Origin: Adiantum capillus-veneris
Lineage: Eukaryota > Streptophyta > Polypodiopsida > Polypodiales > Pteridaceae
DNA length: 64,000 bases
Direction: 5' to 3'
NCBI GenBank assembly: GCA_014529385.2
Contig: CM043969.1
Coordinates: 22,942,446-23,006,445 of the forward strand
Made by a program: the position numbers and the translations under genes. How positions within the stretch are numbered: the stretch's first letter is position 1; each line of letters starts with the position of its first letter. Positions 23,166 to 33,781 of this stretch are shown one piece after another. The notes below the pieces were generated by a model. It ran no database searches. It was given only the letters and a program-made list of their open reading frames with translations, and had not been told where the DNA came from.

Positions 23166-24752
23166 TCAATAGAGTCCTGTCGTCTTGAGCATCTGCAAAT
23201 GTGATTCGTAGCGTAGGTTGCCGATGGTCAAGGTTGGGCCGAATATTTTGCTTTCGTGAGTGAAAAAGCCGGTGTAGAAAGCTTCTTCGAATGTTTGCAT
23301 GTGGAAGCTAGGCAAAAACATAATTCTTTGGTACAAGAGATGTAACACCTTTGGTGATGGCTGCAATGAAATATCATACATCATATCCGTCACCGTGTCG
23401 GCCGTCGATAGTAGACTCGAGGTCGTGGCTTTATCTGGCGCAAACACTTCAATGCATGCTAAGAGAGTCCTGCAGATTTTCTTTAGCATCTGACACGAAA
23501 GGTCAGGAGAGCCAGTAAAGAGTTTGATGGTGCCCGTTAGGGTTTTCACCATGTAGGATTTACATATTCTCTCTCCTTCCTTTGGTCCTGGCATCCTGGG
23601 ATAATTAAGCCAATTTGGCTTCTTTTCTGCAATCCTGCCATGCTCTTTCCAGTTTCTGACTCTTGGCACCGGGCAGAAGGTTGCATCCTCCCAAATCTCC
23701 TTTGGAGCCTCTACCAAGTAGATGAGGTAGGCTGGGTATTTGTTCAGCCAACCTTTCCTCCATCTAGGTTGAGAATCTACAATCTTCTTTGATTGTTCAT
23801 CCTTTGTGATGTCGCCTTCGTAAAGAGCGACATACTGCTCCTCCTCTATTCTCTTTTTCGTCTTTATCACTTCAAATTTCATCAGAGGGAAAGGCAGGCT
23901 GGGTTGCATCCACTCTTCATGGAGCACTTTTGTGTCTAAACCTTGAAGTCTAATGGAGATGAGGAGTCTCCTTTCCCATTCCATTTCTGCCTTGGCACTT
24001 TCCTCTGTTGACTTTTCTATTTGGTCCTGGAGCCTTTGTTCTTCTTCTTCAGAGATTCTTGAAGTTGAGGCCACTTCTTGAACTGGGGCTGGATCTTCAA
24101 TTGTGGTTGCCTCTCCAGTTTCTAGTAGCTCTATGGCTGCTCCCCCTGCTTCTTCTTGTGGTGTCTCTGTTTCTCTTCTTTTTTGCTCTTGGAGGTCTTG
24201 GAGCTGTTTGCGGAGGGCCTCATTTTCTGTCCTTAGTGTTTGGTTTTCTGATGTGAGCCTCTCCTCTGCAGCCAATGATCCCTCCGCCATGTGCAATCTT
24301 TGCACTTGCTCTAACCTTAGCTCTCTTTGCAAACTTCTGACCTGATCTTCCAGAGCTGGTACGAGGGCTCCCTCTTGTTCTGTTCCTGCTCTGCTAGCTC
24401 TAGGGGTGGTCCTGAGTCTCGTGATTGTCCTTTCTTGAAGTTCGACTCTTTCCCTTAGCTCAATGAGCTCATCCTTGGCTACCTCCAGCTCATCTTCTAT
24501 TCGCTCCTTTGCTTCCTGTGAACTTGTTACCTCTCTTGAAGCTTCGGCTAGTTGGAGCATCAAGCCGTCTCTCTCGTTTTCTGCGTCGTAGAGTGATGCT
24601 TTATGACTTTCAGATTCAGTCATAGCATTCTCTAACTTCTTCTGCAACTCTGCTTCCTTTTGTTTTGCTGTCTCAATTGCTACTTCCTTCGCTCTGGATC
24701 TTTCTTTAATCTTGGTGTTCATGCACCATGTGCATGTCTTTTTCATCTTCAT
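23166..24752 (-). CDS. A ORF4: coiled-coil protein, C-terminal part of the post-pol ORF
   Basis: 528 codons ending 36 bases before the polypurine tract. Residues about 10-230 form a long E/K/L/Q heptad-rich coiled coil. The C-terminal 250 residues are more globular and aromatic-rich (WRKGWLNKYPAYLIYLVEAP; CRTLLACIEVFAPD), and I do not recognise them. The first 46 bases overlap the end of ORF3 in another frame. Coiled-coil character runs across the junction, so one base change would fuse both into roughly 1,100 residues. Position between pol and the 3' LTR is where Athila-type elements carry an extra, sometimes env-like ORF. No signal peptide or membrane span is visible, so I do not call it an envelope. 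Confidence 0.7.
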   Translation of the reverse strand: MKMKKTCTWCMNTKIKERSRAKEVAIETAKQKEAELQKKLENAMTESESHKASLYDAENERDGLMLQLAEASREVTSSQEAKERIEDELEVAKDELIELRERVELQERTITRLRTTPRASRAGTEQEGALVPALEDQVRSLQRELRLEQVQRLHMAEGSLAAEERLTSENQTLRTENEALRKQLQDLQEQKRRETETPQEEAGGAAIELLETGEATTIEDPAPVQEVASTSRISEEEEQRLQDQIEKSTEESAKAEMEWERRLLISIRLQGLDTKVLHEEWMQPSLPFPLMKFEVIKTKKRIEEEQYVALYEGDITKDEQSKKIVDSQPRWRKGWLNKYPAYLIYLVEAPKEIWEDATFCPVPRVRNWKEHGRIAEKKPNWLNYPRMPGPKEGERICKSYMVKTLTGTIKLFTGSPDLSCQMLKKICRTLLACIEVFAPDKATTSSLLSTADTVTDMMYDISLQPSPKVLHLLYQRIMFLPSFHMQTFEEAFYTGFFTHESKIFGPTLTIGNLRYESHLQMLKTTGLY

Positions 24753-26508
24753 CTGTCAACTTGACAGCTCTTTCTGCCACCACCTCCGATGGCTTCGGCT
24801 CTTCTAGTATGTTCTGTTCGTCCATTTTCTCTTCACTCTCCATTGTACCCTTTGTCTTTTCCTTCGTCCCTTTCCGATCATCTTGTTTTCGTAGGGATAT
24901 CCCATAAACTGCCTCGAGGGCCTCTTCTTCACTGTATCCGATCGCTACCAGATCCTCATAATCATCTTTCTTTTGCTGAACTGGATCTATCTCCTTTACC
25001 TTGGTCCCAGCCTCCGGCTTTTCCATAACTTCTGTTTCTATTTCTATTGTGGTCTCCCCCACAATAATTTCCATCTTCTTCGGGCTTGGTACATCAGTAA
25101 AAGAGGGCTGATTGTCCTCAGACATCTTGGCTTTCCCTTTGTTTGCTTGCCCGTCTTTCTCTCGAAGTTCAGTAGACTCATCTACTTCCTTCTTCTCCTT
25201 GTCGTCCTTTTTCAGCTCAGCTTTTAAAAGCTGTACTTCCTCTTCAGTATAAGGCTCGACAGGTTGCTGCTCCAGTATGGCCTCCGACTCCTCATAAGCT
25301 CTAATATATTGATCATATTGATCAACATGTGGCCTGGCAGAGCTGGTTCCGACTTTAGTGGGGTCTGGTACCCACATTTCTTCAAAGTCCCCCTTTAGAG
25401 CTCTTTCCGCTCTGAACTGCTCCACCAGCCTTTCCATTCTTGTGGCTTTTTGACTTTTGGTTTGCTTGGGATCAGCCTTCTTCTTCGCTTTCTTCTTTAG
25501 CGGCTCGACCACAGCCTCTTCAGGTTCTGAAACTATTTCTAGTTTTCGGCGTGCTCTTGTGGACGCCCTCTTGGATACTTCTTGCTGTTCTTTCTCTTCA
25601 TCGGCTTCTCTAAGCCACTCATTCTGGGAGGGAACCCGTGGCCCTTGATCCCTAGCTCCAATAGCTTCATAAGCTATTCTTGTTAGGATTTCTCCTCCTC
25701 CTATGTACTTTGGCTTCTGGTTGTGCATGGCGATTACTTGCTCGTGGATGTATTGAGCATAATTCACCTCTTTTGGCATGTTGCTCTTCAGTGCCCATGT
25801 GATGGTTGTCGCAATGGCATGGGGTGGTGTAGTATACTTCTGCGGTCTTTTACTGCACACATGGAAAAACTGGTTGTATAATCGGTAAAGGGTTGCCGCT
25901 CGTTGATCTGCCATATCTCCGTAGGTTGTATTTTGTTTCTTTGATCCATAGACCTCTATGGCCTCCCTTCTTTCTCTGACAGAACTCCCTTTGTTGTGCA
26001 GCTTCAATGCATCTGCAATGAGCTGTGGAGTGATCTGTACTTCAACTGTTTCTCCATCCATGGCTGTCAACGTGGCTTTCCCATCCTTCTGAATGGATGT
26101 TGCCAACTCATACACTCTTCTTGTGTCTACACCTGATGGTCTCGAGGTGAAGAACCTGTGTAAGTCAGCCTTTTCCATGTATCTGCTGATGTTCTCTAAT
26201 CTGCTATAATCCACTAATTCTCGTGGGATCATAGGTACATCGACCGATTGCCCTTGAGGATCTCTGAAAGTCCCCTGGTAGATCTTTATTCCCTCTTTTT
26301 CTAGTACTGCTTCCTCCACCCAAGTCTTGGTTGGCTTGAGGGTTTCTGTTGGAATATCAAAAGGTTCTGCTTCTGCAAGAGCATCCTTGATGGTTGGTCT
26401 ATTTCTCTTAGTTGCCGATGACTTAGCGGAATCCATGGATCCTGTAACTCCAATTTCAGAAGTTAGCGTCTTTTTAGTACTGAAAGCCGAAATGAAGCTT
26501 TTAACCAT
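24706..26508 (-). CDS. A ORF3: post-pol protein resembling plant retroelement accessory ORFs
   Basis: 600 codons. Residues about 85-290 form a globular region (RFFTSRPSGVDTRRVYELAT ... NQFFHVCSKRP ... MPKEVNYAQYIHEQVIAM). Its order of hydrophobic and aromatic blocks resembles the so-called putative plant transposon-protein domain found in Athila-like ORFs. That resemblance is my judgement, not a search result. The rest is highly charged and lysine/glutamate-rich, with KKKAKKK-type nuclear-localisation candidates near residue 340. No homologous ORF remains in B or D. It reads into ORF4 with a short overlap. Confidence 0.6.
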   Translation of the reverse strand: MVKSFISAFSTKKTLTSEIGVTGSMDSAKSSATKRNRPTIKDALAEAEPFDIPTETLKPTKTWVEEAVLEKEGIKIYQGTFRDPQGQSVDVPMIPRELVDYSRLENISRYMEKADLHRFFTSRPSGVDTRRVYELATSIQKDGKATLTAMDGETVEVQITPQLIADALKLHNKGSSVRERREAIEVYGSKKQNTTYGDMADQRAATLYRLYNQFFHVCSKRPQKYTTPPHAIATTITWALKSNMPKEVNYAQYIHEQVIAMHNQKPKYIGGGEILTRIAYEAIGARDQGPRVPSQNEWLREADEEKEQQEVSKRASTRARRKLEIVSEPEEAVVEPLKKKAKKKADPKQTKSQKATRMERLVEQFRAERALKGDFEEMWVPDPTKVGTSSARPHVDQYDQYIRAYEESEAILEQQPVEPYTEEEVQLLKAELKKDDKEKKEVDESTELREKDGQANKGKAKMSEDNQPSFTDVPSPKKMEIIVGETTIEIETEVMEKPEAGTKVKEIDPVQQKKDDYEDLVAIGYSEEEALEAVYGISLRKQDDRKGTKEKTKGTMESEEKMDEQNILEEPKPSEVVAERAVKLTDEDEKDMHMVHEHQD

Positions 26509-26602
26509 TCAAATGACTTGAAAATTGAAACATGAGCTATTCAGGGCCTAAGGATGCAATGTAGGTGAAAAAATATGCAAACTGGGCTCAAAAACATGCT
26601 TG

Positions 26603-27613
26603 AGACATCATACGCGTATGATGTCTTTTGTGTCAGAATGACTTCATATTGGTTGTGCTTGTAACTGATAGTGTACACATGAGTATCATATGCTTGGATT
26701 TGAGTTTGGATCCCATTTGGTCAAGTTTTGGCCAGTTCAGTACAGTTCAGGCTCTTGGCAAAATTTTGAAAGGGAAATGGATTTTATGATCCAAATTGGG
26801 TAAAACTTGGTGGTTCACCTTCAAATGGCATGTAGATCACTTCTGTTTGGTGGTTGAAGCCCTAAGGTGCCAAAATCACATAGTGGAACATCATACGCGT
26901 ATGATGTCTTTTAGTGCATTTTTGGACCAATTTTCTCTATAAGCTTGGTTCTGGCTTTAGATAGGCTTATTCAGTGGATTTATCAAGTTTGGATAGAATT
27001 TGGACTAAAAATGGCTCTGGAGACATCATACGCGTATGATGTCTTTTTTGTCAATTTTTCATGGGATTGGTTCTGTGGACTCTCCATGTGCTAGTGAAGG
27101 ACTGTTTATACTCAAATCTTGGTTTGGACTTGAATATGTTGGATTTGGGACAAAAATAGGCTTTGTATGAAGGATTTTCTCTTAACTGGGCTAATGGGGT
27201 GATCCACTTGACCAAATGGTTCCAAACTTCATATGTAGCATGTATTAGATATATATAATGGATGTATGATGCCAAATGAGCAGTTTTGGCTCTGTAAGTG
27301 CAAATAGACATCATACGCGTATGATGTCTTTTGTGTCAAAATGGTGCTTTTTGGTTCCAGATAGCTTGTAGATGTGTTAATCAACAATCCTACAAAGTTT
27401 CAATGAGTTTGGAGTTATTTTGACAAAATTAGGACCAAAAATCAATTTTATGGCCTACTTTGAGTCTTTTTGGTTTTCCTTGGGTTTTCTAACTCCAATT
27501 CTCATGATACTTGGTTCATAGGATGTGATTAACATGTGGAATGAGGCTATGCACTCAAATGTTGAAATGGATGTGAAAATTATGCCGTGAGACATCATAC
27601 GCGTATGATGTCT
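26603..27613. repeat. Palindrome array 1 (five copies) downstream of A pol
   Basis: Copies at 26603-26626, 26887-26908 (left arm imperfect), 27021-27044, 27306-27329 and 27590-27613. The core of every copy is ATCATACGCGTATGAT, extended to 24 bp in the perfect copies by AGAC/GTCT arms and followed by TTTT. Start-to-start distances are 284, 134, 285 and 284. No ORF spans the array. Confidence 0.95.
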
Positions 27614-29249
27614 TTTCTTGAAATGTTGGTCGTTTTGTGCAAAGAATGCTTTGTGCTAGTGCCCTAAGCCCTGCTAACTAGTTTTCAACTTAAAAAGTCA
27701 TCAGTTTAGCTAAAAAGCCCCCTTATAGGCATTTCAGTCTCCGAAGTCGTCTTTTTGCCTTGGAGTTGAATTTCTTCAACTTTTCTTCTCGAGAGTTGCA
27801 TTTCTAGCTCATTGGATTTGTTGTGAAGCCACCTATTTGGTTGAACTTGACTTTGGCTCCCCGTTCTCCATCTTTCTCCATTTGGTTGCCCGAAAGCGTC
27901 TTTTTCACCATCGGTAAGTGAATCAGCTTTCTTTTGGGTTTTGCTTGCAAACATAAGTCATCCATGTATATTTGAAGCTGCTTGTGAAGTTTCATGTAAT
28001 TTGGTCGTCAATTTTAGCCGTTATTCCAAAATGACACTTTGTGTGTCCGCCGCCGAATCGGTTGTTCCGACCTACTTTTGGTGATCCAAACCCGGAGATA
28101 CTCCATGGTTACATTGCCCTCGATGTTGTTAAGCTTCTTGAGAAGTTTTGTGTCGTTCCGACAATTTTTTTCTGTTTGCCTCTTGCAGGCTCTGTTGACC
28201 TAGGGTTTTTCCAGTCGTTCTTTCTCGAGCTTTGAGTGCTAGAAACTCATCTCCTATACTAGGGTAACCCACCTTTAAGTTCTTGCAAGGTTTGGTTAGG
28301 CGGTTGTGCCCCTACCTAGTGTTCCTCCCCATTCCCCGTCTGCTCTTGTTTCTTGGTTTTGGTGAGTTTTCGCGACAAAAGTTAACGATAAGCATCAAAA
28401 GCTTATGGCAACGAGTCTACCTCTCATGTCTGGTGTCCTCTGAGCTCTCGTAGCAGTCGTAGAAGGCGGTAGAAGGTCGGATGCTCCTGCATGCTCTTTG
28501 CTCTCTCCAAGAAGGTAATAGTGGAAATGAGCTTGAAAGTGATGTGAAAAATACTTAACTTCGGACTTCCGGATCACTTGTTACCAAATTTGACATGTGC
28601 TCCTATCTCGTCGTGAAATGCACTTTAGGATTTGAAATTTCTCAATTTGGACTCCATTTGACCTGTTTCTGAGAAATCTGTCCACTTTGCCAAAATTCTG
28701 TCATTTCGGGCTTTCCGCAACTTTTTCAGAATTGTACCCCATTTTTACCATGGGTTGCCCTTGTCATTAGGATCATCACCATCTATTCTTTTCTTTTTTC
28801 CGATCTCATTTCACCTGCTTTTTTATTTTTCTTTTATTTTTATTAAGAAAATCATAAAAAATAAAGAAAAATAGCAAATTGAAGCCAAAAAATTCCAAAC
28901 ATACACGATAAATATCTGGTAACCCTGTGTATATGAATATACACTTCTTTGTGATTTCTGGACTTGGATTACCACTTTTTTCCACTTTTTAGCTCCAAAA
29001 ACACTCTTATTTAGTGATATTTACACATCTAGAGACCCAAATTCATCATTTGATCTCTTCTTGTTGCAAAACAAGGTATATAAGGGCATAAATATTATCA
29101 ATATCCGCAATCAAACATAAAAGATTGCAAAATCATGTAAGACACTGCCCTTGTAATATAATTTTTGTTTTTCTTTGTTTTTTCCGCTTGTAGCTGCTTT
29201 GTAGCTCCTGTATACCTTCCCCCCTCCTAGTTTGAGTCCTCCCGGACGA
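27614..29249 (-). other. A non-coding block between pol and palindrome array 1
   Basis: No convincing gene. Positions 27905-29250 align with B 8430-9790; the part 27614-27904 has no counterpart in the window. Confidence 0.6.
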
Positions 29250-30551
29250 CTATGAAGTGTCTGTGGGTGAAGCATTGTAGTTGTTTTGGTCATAAGTTCC
29301 CAATGCAATTGTAGAGCGACGATACAACATTCTTTCCAATAAAGCTGCTCTTTCTTTGATTGAAGGATTGGTGGTCGGGTTTTGGGTTGGTTTTGGCACT
29401 TCGGTAGTAGAATCAGTAGATGGATTCTTCGTTACCTTGTTGTCTTTTTTCAAAATCCAAATCTGCTTCCGCTTTGCTTGTGCTTGCCACAAACTCTTTG
29501 CGACCCAAACCTGCTTTGTTCTGTGTGTTGATTTCCTCGCCTTGAAATACCTAGGAGTTTTTGTTGATTGTATTGAAGGGAGTTCCTGCTTACGAATCTT
29601 TGGGATCCAAATTTGCCTGCTATAGCTTTGTGCCGTCATGAACTTCTTTGGAATCCAGATCTGTTTCACTGTCCTTGATTGTCTGGAATCACTCTGTTGT
29701 CTGGTATTGAAGACTCTGTTTTCCACCTTTGTTTTCTCTGGCACCACCTTTTTTGGTCTCCATACCAACGTTGACTCCGTTTTATCCCAAGGTTGAGCTG
29801 TTATATTATTGCTTGTCTTCCTTATCCAATGTTGAGAATTCCTCGTCGAAGAGTAATCCGGTTGTATAGAAACTTTTGGTTGCCATTGCTTCTTCTTTTT
29901 CTCTGGTTGTTGTTTATCTTTGTCTTTGGATTCGTCCTTTGGAGTTGGCTCTTCTCCTTTGGTGAACTTAACTGATTGACTTTCACCTTCGTATTTGATA
30001 AGCACTGAATTAGAACTCCAGTCAATCATTGCATTATATTACTTCTGCCATGGTTGTCCTAGCAATAATGGATGTTGTGTAGCTTGGTCTTCAACCACGT
30101 AAAACATATGAGGATACACATATTGGTTAATCTGTATATGTAAAACTGTGCATCCGACAGTTTTGATTGAATTCTCAGAGTAACTCTTTAACTCTTGCTT
30201 GGCAGTTTGTAGTTTAGTGTCATTTGTCAATTGTCTATACAAACTGAGTGAAAGTAGGTTAGCTTGAGCTCCTGAATCCAATAGTGCTCTGGCTTTGATT
30301 TGGTTGGTTCCTACTTTGCATTCAATGATGGGTTCTTCTTTGTCATTATCCATTTCTGTTATACTGACTGCGTTTATTCGTATTGCTCCTTCATTGCGCT
30401 GTTTCTGACGCAGTAGTCTTCTTTTCTCCATTCTTTCCTTCGCCTCGGCTTGCGCTTCCTCCTCAATCTTTTTCTTTTTCTGGACACGCAGCTTTTCTTG
30501 ATGTATTTTGAGAAGCATGTCTTGTGTTAGCGGCAACAGATACTTTTTCAC
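29250..30551 (-). pseudogene. A second retropepsin-like domain (DSGA) with W-x-P-K tail
   Basis: One frame, broken only by TAA at 30039-30041, where B has glutamine. Residues 1-75 are a charged linker. The retropepsin-like domain follows with D-S-G-A at 30278-30267, a hydrophobic strand pattern, a VYPHMFYVVED block and LLLGQPWQK. The tail (30029-29250) is lysine-, glutamine- and serine-rich with spaced tryptophan motifs WRPK, WIPK (twice), WVAK and WILK, ending in NNYNASPTDTS. The canonical first protease of this same element is at 35004-34993. The tail's function is unknown; regular tryptophan-basic motifs could bind a partner or nucleic acid. Confidence 0.75.
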
Positions 30552-31903
30552 TCTGCATCCACTAATCCAATTGGCATTTCTTCTCCGTCTAATGTAGCAA
30601 GCTTGACGGCTCCACTTGGTGATAGATCTTTAATCACCAGAGGTCCCATCCCTCGCTTTTTAAGCTTCTTAGCATGCTGTTTCAGAGTGTAAACTAGGAC
30701 ATAGTCCCCAACTTTAAACTCTTTAGTCCGCACATGCTTATCAAAAAATTCCTTTTGTCGCCTTTTTTGAGCGTAGATGGAAGCTACTGCTTTTAGGCGA
30801 AGCTCATCTAGCTTTTCCAGGTCATCTATTCTATCAGAGAGCTCGTGCCCTGTCCACTCTAGATCCTTAGCCACCCTTAAGGTTGAAATCAAGAATTCTA
30901 TTGGTAAGATAGCATTTAGCCCAAAAACCATGTTATATGGGGTCGTTCCTATTGATGTTTTATATGCTACCCTATATGCCCATAATGTTGAATGCAACTT
31001 CTGGTCCCAGTCAGTTCTCGACTCAGATACAATCTTCGTAAGGACCGTGCATATGGTTTTGTTTGTTGCTTCAGCTTGTCCGTTTGCTTGTGGATGATAC
31101 GGGGCTGATTTCCTATGGATTACCATGAATTCATCTAGAAGGATCTCTATCACTTCATTTATGAAATGTGTGCCTCGATCACTCACAATTTCTATTGGCA
31201 ATCCATATCGTACAAAGACGTATTCATATAGAAATTGTGCCGTGGTCCTGGCATCTGCTTTTTGAGTTGCCTTTGCTTCGACCCACTTTGTTAGATAGTC
31301 TGTAGCCACAATGATGTATTGTGCATGAGTCTTATATGCAGGAGGTGAAATGGGTCCGACATAATCAATCCCCCATTTTGCAAAAGCTCTTGCCCCCATC
31401 ATTGGTCTAAGCGGCATATCATCTCTTTTAAGTGGTACTTTGGTCCGCTGACAGTCATCACACCGTTTAACGTATTCCTCAGCGTCCATATGTAATGTTG
31501 GCCACCATATTCCTGCGGCTAAGACAAGTTTTGCTGTCTTATCACCTGAGAAATGGCCTCCACCTACTCCTCCATGAGCTTGCTCCAGGATTATCACATA
31601 CTCAGACTCTGATGCGCAAATCCTAAGCTGGTTGTCTTTACCTCTCTTATAGAGTTGATCTCCTATTAAAGCGTAATCTCTAGCTTCTGTCTCTACAGAT
31701 TTCTGACGAGCTTTTGACGTTCCTTCTGGGAAAGTTCTATTTGTGAGATATTCAACAATATACTGACTCCATTCTGGAGCGATCATTATCTGATATAATG
31801 TCGAATACTCGGCTGGCGGTTTTGATGAACATACAATACATACAGTGACATATTCATGTACGCTTTCTTTCATTCCTGGCCAATAGACTCCCAATTGTAA
31901 CAA
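30548..31903 (-). CDS. A integrase
   Basis: 451 codons: N-terminal linker, HHCC zinc finger (HGGVGGGHFSGDK ... CDDC), catalytic core with D-D-E (WGIDYVG, VSDRGTHF, GQAEAT) and a C-terminal GPLVIKD module (GPY-like). It ends at a frameshift within the GEEMP block, after which PR2 begins. All catalytic residues are present. Confidence 0.9.
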   Translation of the reverse strand: MLQLGVYWPGMKESVHEYVTVCIVCSSKPPAEYSTLYQIMIAPEWSQYIVEYLTNRTFPEGTSKARQKSVETEARDYALIGDQLYKRGKDNQLRICASESEYVIILEQAHGGVGGGHFSGDKTAKLVLAAGIWWPTLHMDAEEYVKRCDDCQRTKVPLKRDDMPLRPMMGARAFAKWGIDYVGPISPPAYKTHAQYIIVATDYLTKWVEAKATQKADARTTAQFLYEYVFVRYGLPIEIVSDRGTHFINEVIEILLDEFMVIHRKSAPYHPQANGQAEATNKTICTVLTKIVSESRTDWDQKLHSTLWAYRVAYKTSIGTTPYNMVFGLNAILPIEFLISTLRVAKDLEWTGHELSDRIDDLEKLDELRLKAVASIYAQKRRQKEFFDKHVRTKEFKVGDYVLVYTLKQHAKKLKKRGMGPLVIKDLSPSGAVKLATLDGEEMPIGLVDAE

Positions 31904-33781
31904 ATTCCTATATGTGTTCCTTCTTGAACAATGAAATGCACATTCCTGAACATGTGCTTCGCGCAGATATATACTATATTCTCAGGATTGATGCATAGTC
32001 GTAAAACATGATCATTTCCCAATTGATACAACCTTCCTGCAACCAATTGAAGATTCTTGGATTGCTGAATAGCAATATGTTTCAGGTTGTATTCTCTTCT
32101 ATCGAACTCTCCTCCATAGGTTAATAGGTTAACGACATTTTGAGACCACCTCGGTATCATTTCTATGTTGAACAAGTACGCGTCTGGCATGTCGTCATCT
32201 ACTCCTATAGGGTCTTCTCCATTCGTCAATCGCGAAAGATGATCAGCTCTAAGATGTGTTTTTCCTTCTTTACTACTACCGTGAAGTCGAATTCCAGTAA
32301 GATAATGAACCATCTCACTATTCTCCCGGTATTGCATGGTTTATTCACTAGGTAGAGCAAGGCTTGGTGATCCGTAAAAAACACAAACTTGTTGGCTAGA
32401 AGATAATGCCGAAATTTCTTCACAGCATAGATCATTCCTAATCCCTCTCGCTCTGTTGTGGTGTAATTCTTCTCTGCATTGTTGAGCTGTCGACTGGCGT
32501 AACAGATAGGAAAATCCATGTTTCCTTCTTCTGGCTGAGCCAGAATGCATCCTATTGCATATGCCGAAGCATCTATGTGCACATGGAATATCTTCTCCCA
32601 ATCTGGTGATTTCAAGACTGGAGCAGTAATGAGTGCCTCTTTCAATTTCTTGAACGATTCCTCACACTCCTCTGTCCATTCAAAGTTCACTATTAGCCTG
32701 TAAAGTGGTTGGCCTATTATAGCGTACATGTAAATGAATCGTCTATAATATCCGCAATGTCCCATAAAGCTCTGTACTTGTTTCGCATTGGTTGGTCTAG
32801 GCATATCCACTATAACTTTTATCTTCTCTAAATCCGTGGATATTCCGTTTTGTGAGACAATATGTCCCAGAATTCTGCCCTGTCGGACCATAAACACACA
32901 TTTCTCAGGATTGAGACAAATGCGATATGTCCTACATTTCTCAAATACTTTTCTTAGGTGTTCTAGATGCTCATCTCTCAGTAGAGAATGTACACATAAG
33001 TCATCCATGTAGATTTCTAGAAACAGCCTTAAGTATTCTTTGAAAGCATGCGTCATCAGCCTCTGGAAGGTTGCGGGAGCATTGGTTAGACCAAAAGGCA
33101 TAACTCGATAAGCATAAATCCCCACTCCGTTGCAAAAGCTGTTTTATGTTGATCTTCTGGTGCTATGGCTAGCTGGTTATATCCTGAAAAACCATCAAGA
33201 AAGGAGTATGTTGTTTTCCCTGATACACGCTCTAGAACATGATCAGTTATCGGCAGGGGATAATTGTCCCTGATTGTTGCAGCATTCACTTTCTTTAAGT
33301 TGACACACACTCGGAGTTTTCCGTTCTTCTTAGGTACTACCACAATCGGAGATACCCAATCGGTGTGTTCAATCTCGTATATGAATTCAGCTTCCATTAG
33401 CTTATCTATCTCTTCCTTGATTCGCTTAGCAAAAGTATCATTATATGTGTATGGTCTCTGTCTGCTAGGCTTTGCGTCTTGTTTCAGTGGGATTGAGTGT
33501 TGGCATATCGATGGGTCAACTCCCTTTAAGTCCTTATAAGACCATGCAAACACATCCCTATACTCTCTGAGAAGACTCAAAAGTCTCTCTTCCTCGCCTG
33601 GAGACAAATCTGTGGCTATGTACACCGGTCTAGGTGGCTCACCTGGAGCTGCTAAATCAACTTTTTTTGCATCCTCCGGTCCGTCATAAGATTCGTTCTC
33701 CTTCCTCTCTCGAATAGGTGGGGTTAATATCACCTTCCTATCCTCTATTGTGAATTTCCTATAGTGAGAGGGAACATCCAT
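31870..33781 (-). pseudogene. A reverse transcriptase and RNase H, frameshifted
   Basis: RT begins in the 33781-33086 frame (DVFAWSYKDLKG, VPKKNGKLRVCVNLKKVN, FLDGFSGYN). It shifts near 33110 to the 33125-32226 frame (MPFGLTNAPATFQRLM, YMDD at 33011-33000, RNase H HIDASAYAIG and TDHQ) and again near 32265 to the 32337-31870 frame (RADHLSRL). Each break is a single-base difference from B or D. The catalytic residues themselves are intact. Either the element is newly dead or the assembly has indel errors. Confidence 0.88.

Noticed and set aside
24008-25648. Hydrophobic plus-strand ORFs opposite A ORF3/ORF4
   Set aside because: They are antisense shadows of lysine/glutamate-rich coding (AAG/GAG read as CTT/CTC), not membrane proteins.
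23166-26508. Calling A ORF3/ORF4 env-like
   Set aside because: No signal peptide or transmembrane segment; the content is globular plus coiled coil.
26603-27613. Regularly spaced repeats as a CRISPR array
   Set aside because: The repeats are perfect palindromes 125-290 bases apart inside a plant retroelement, with no cas genes.
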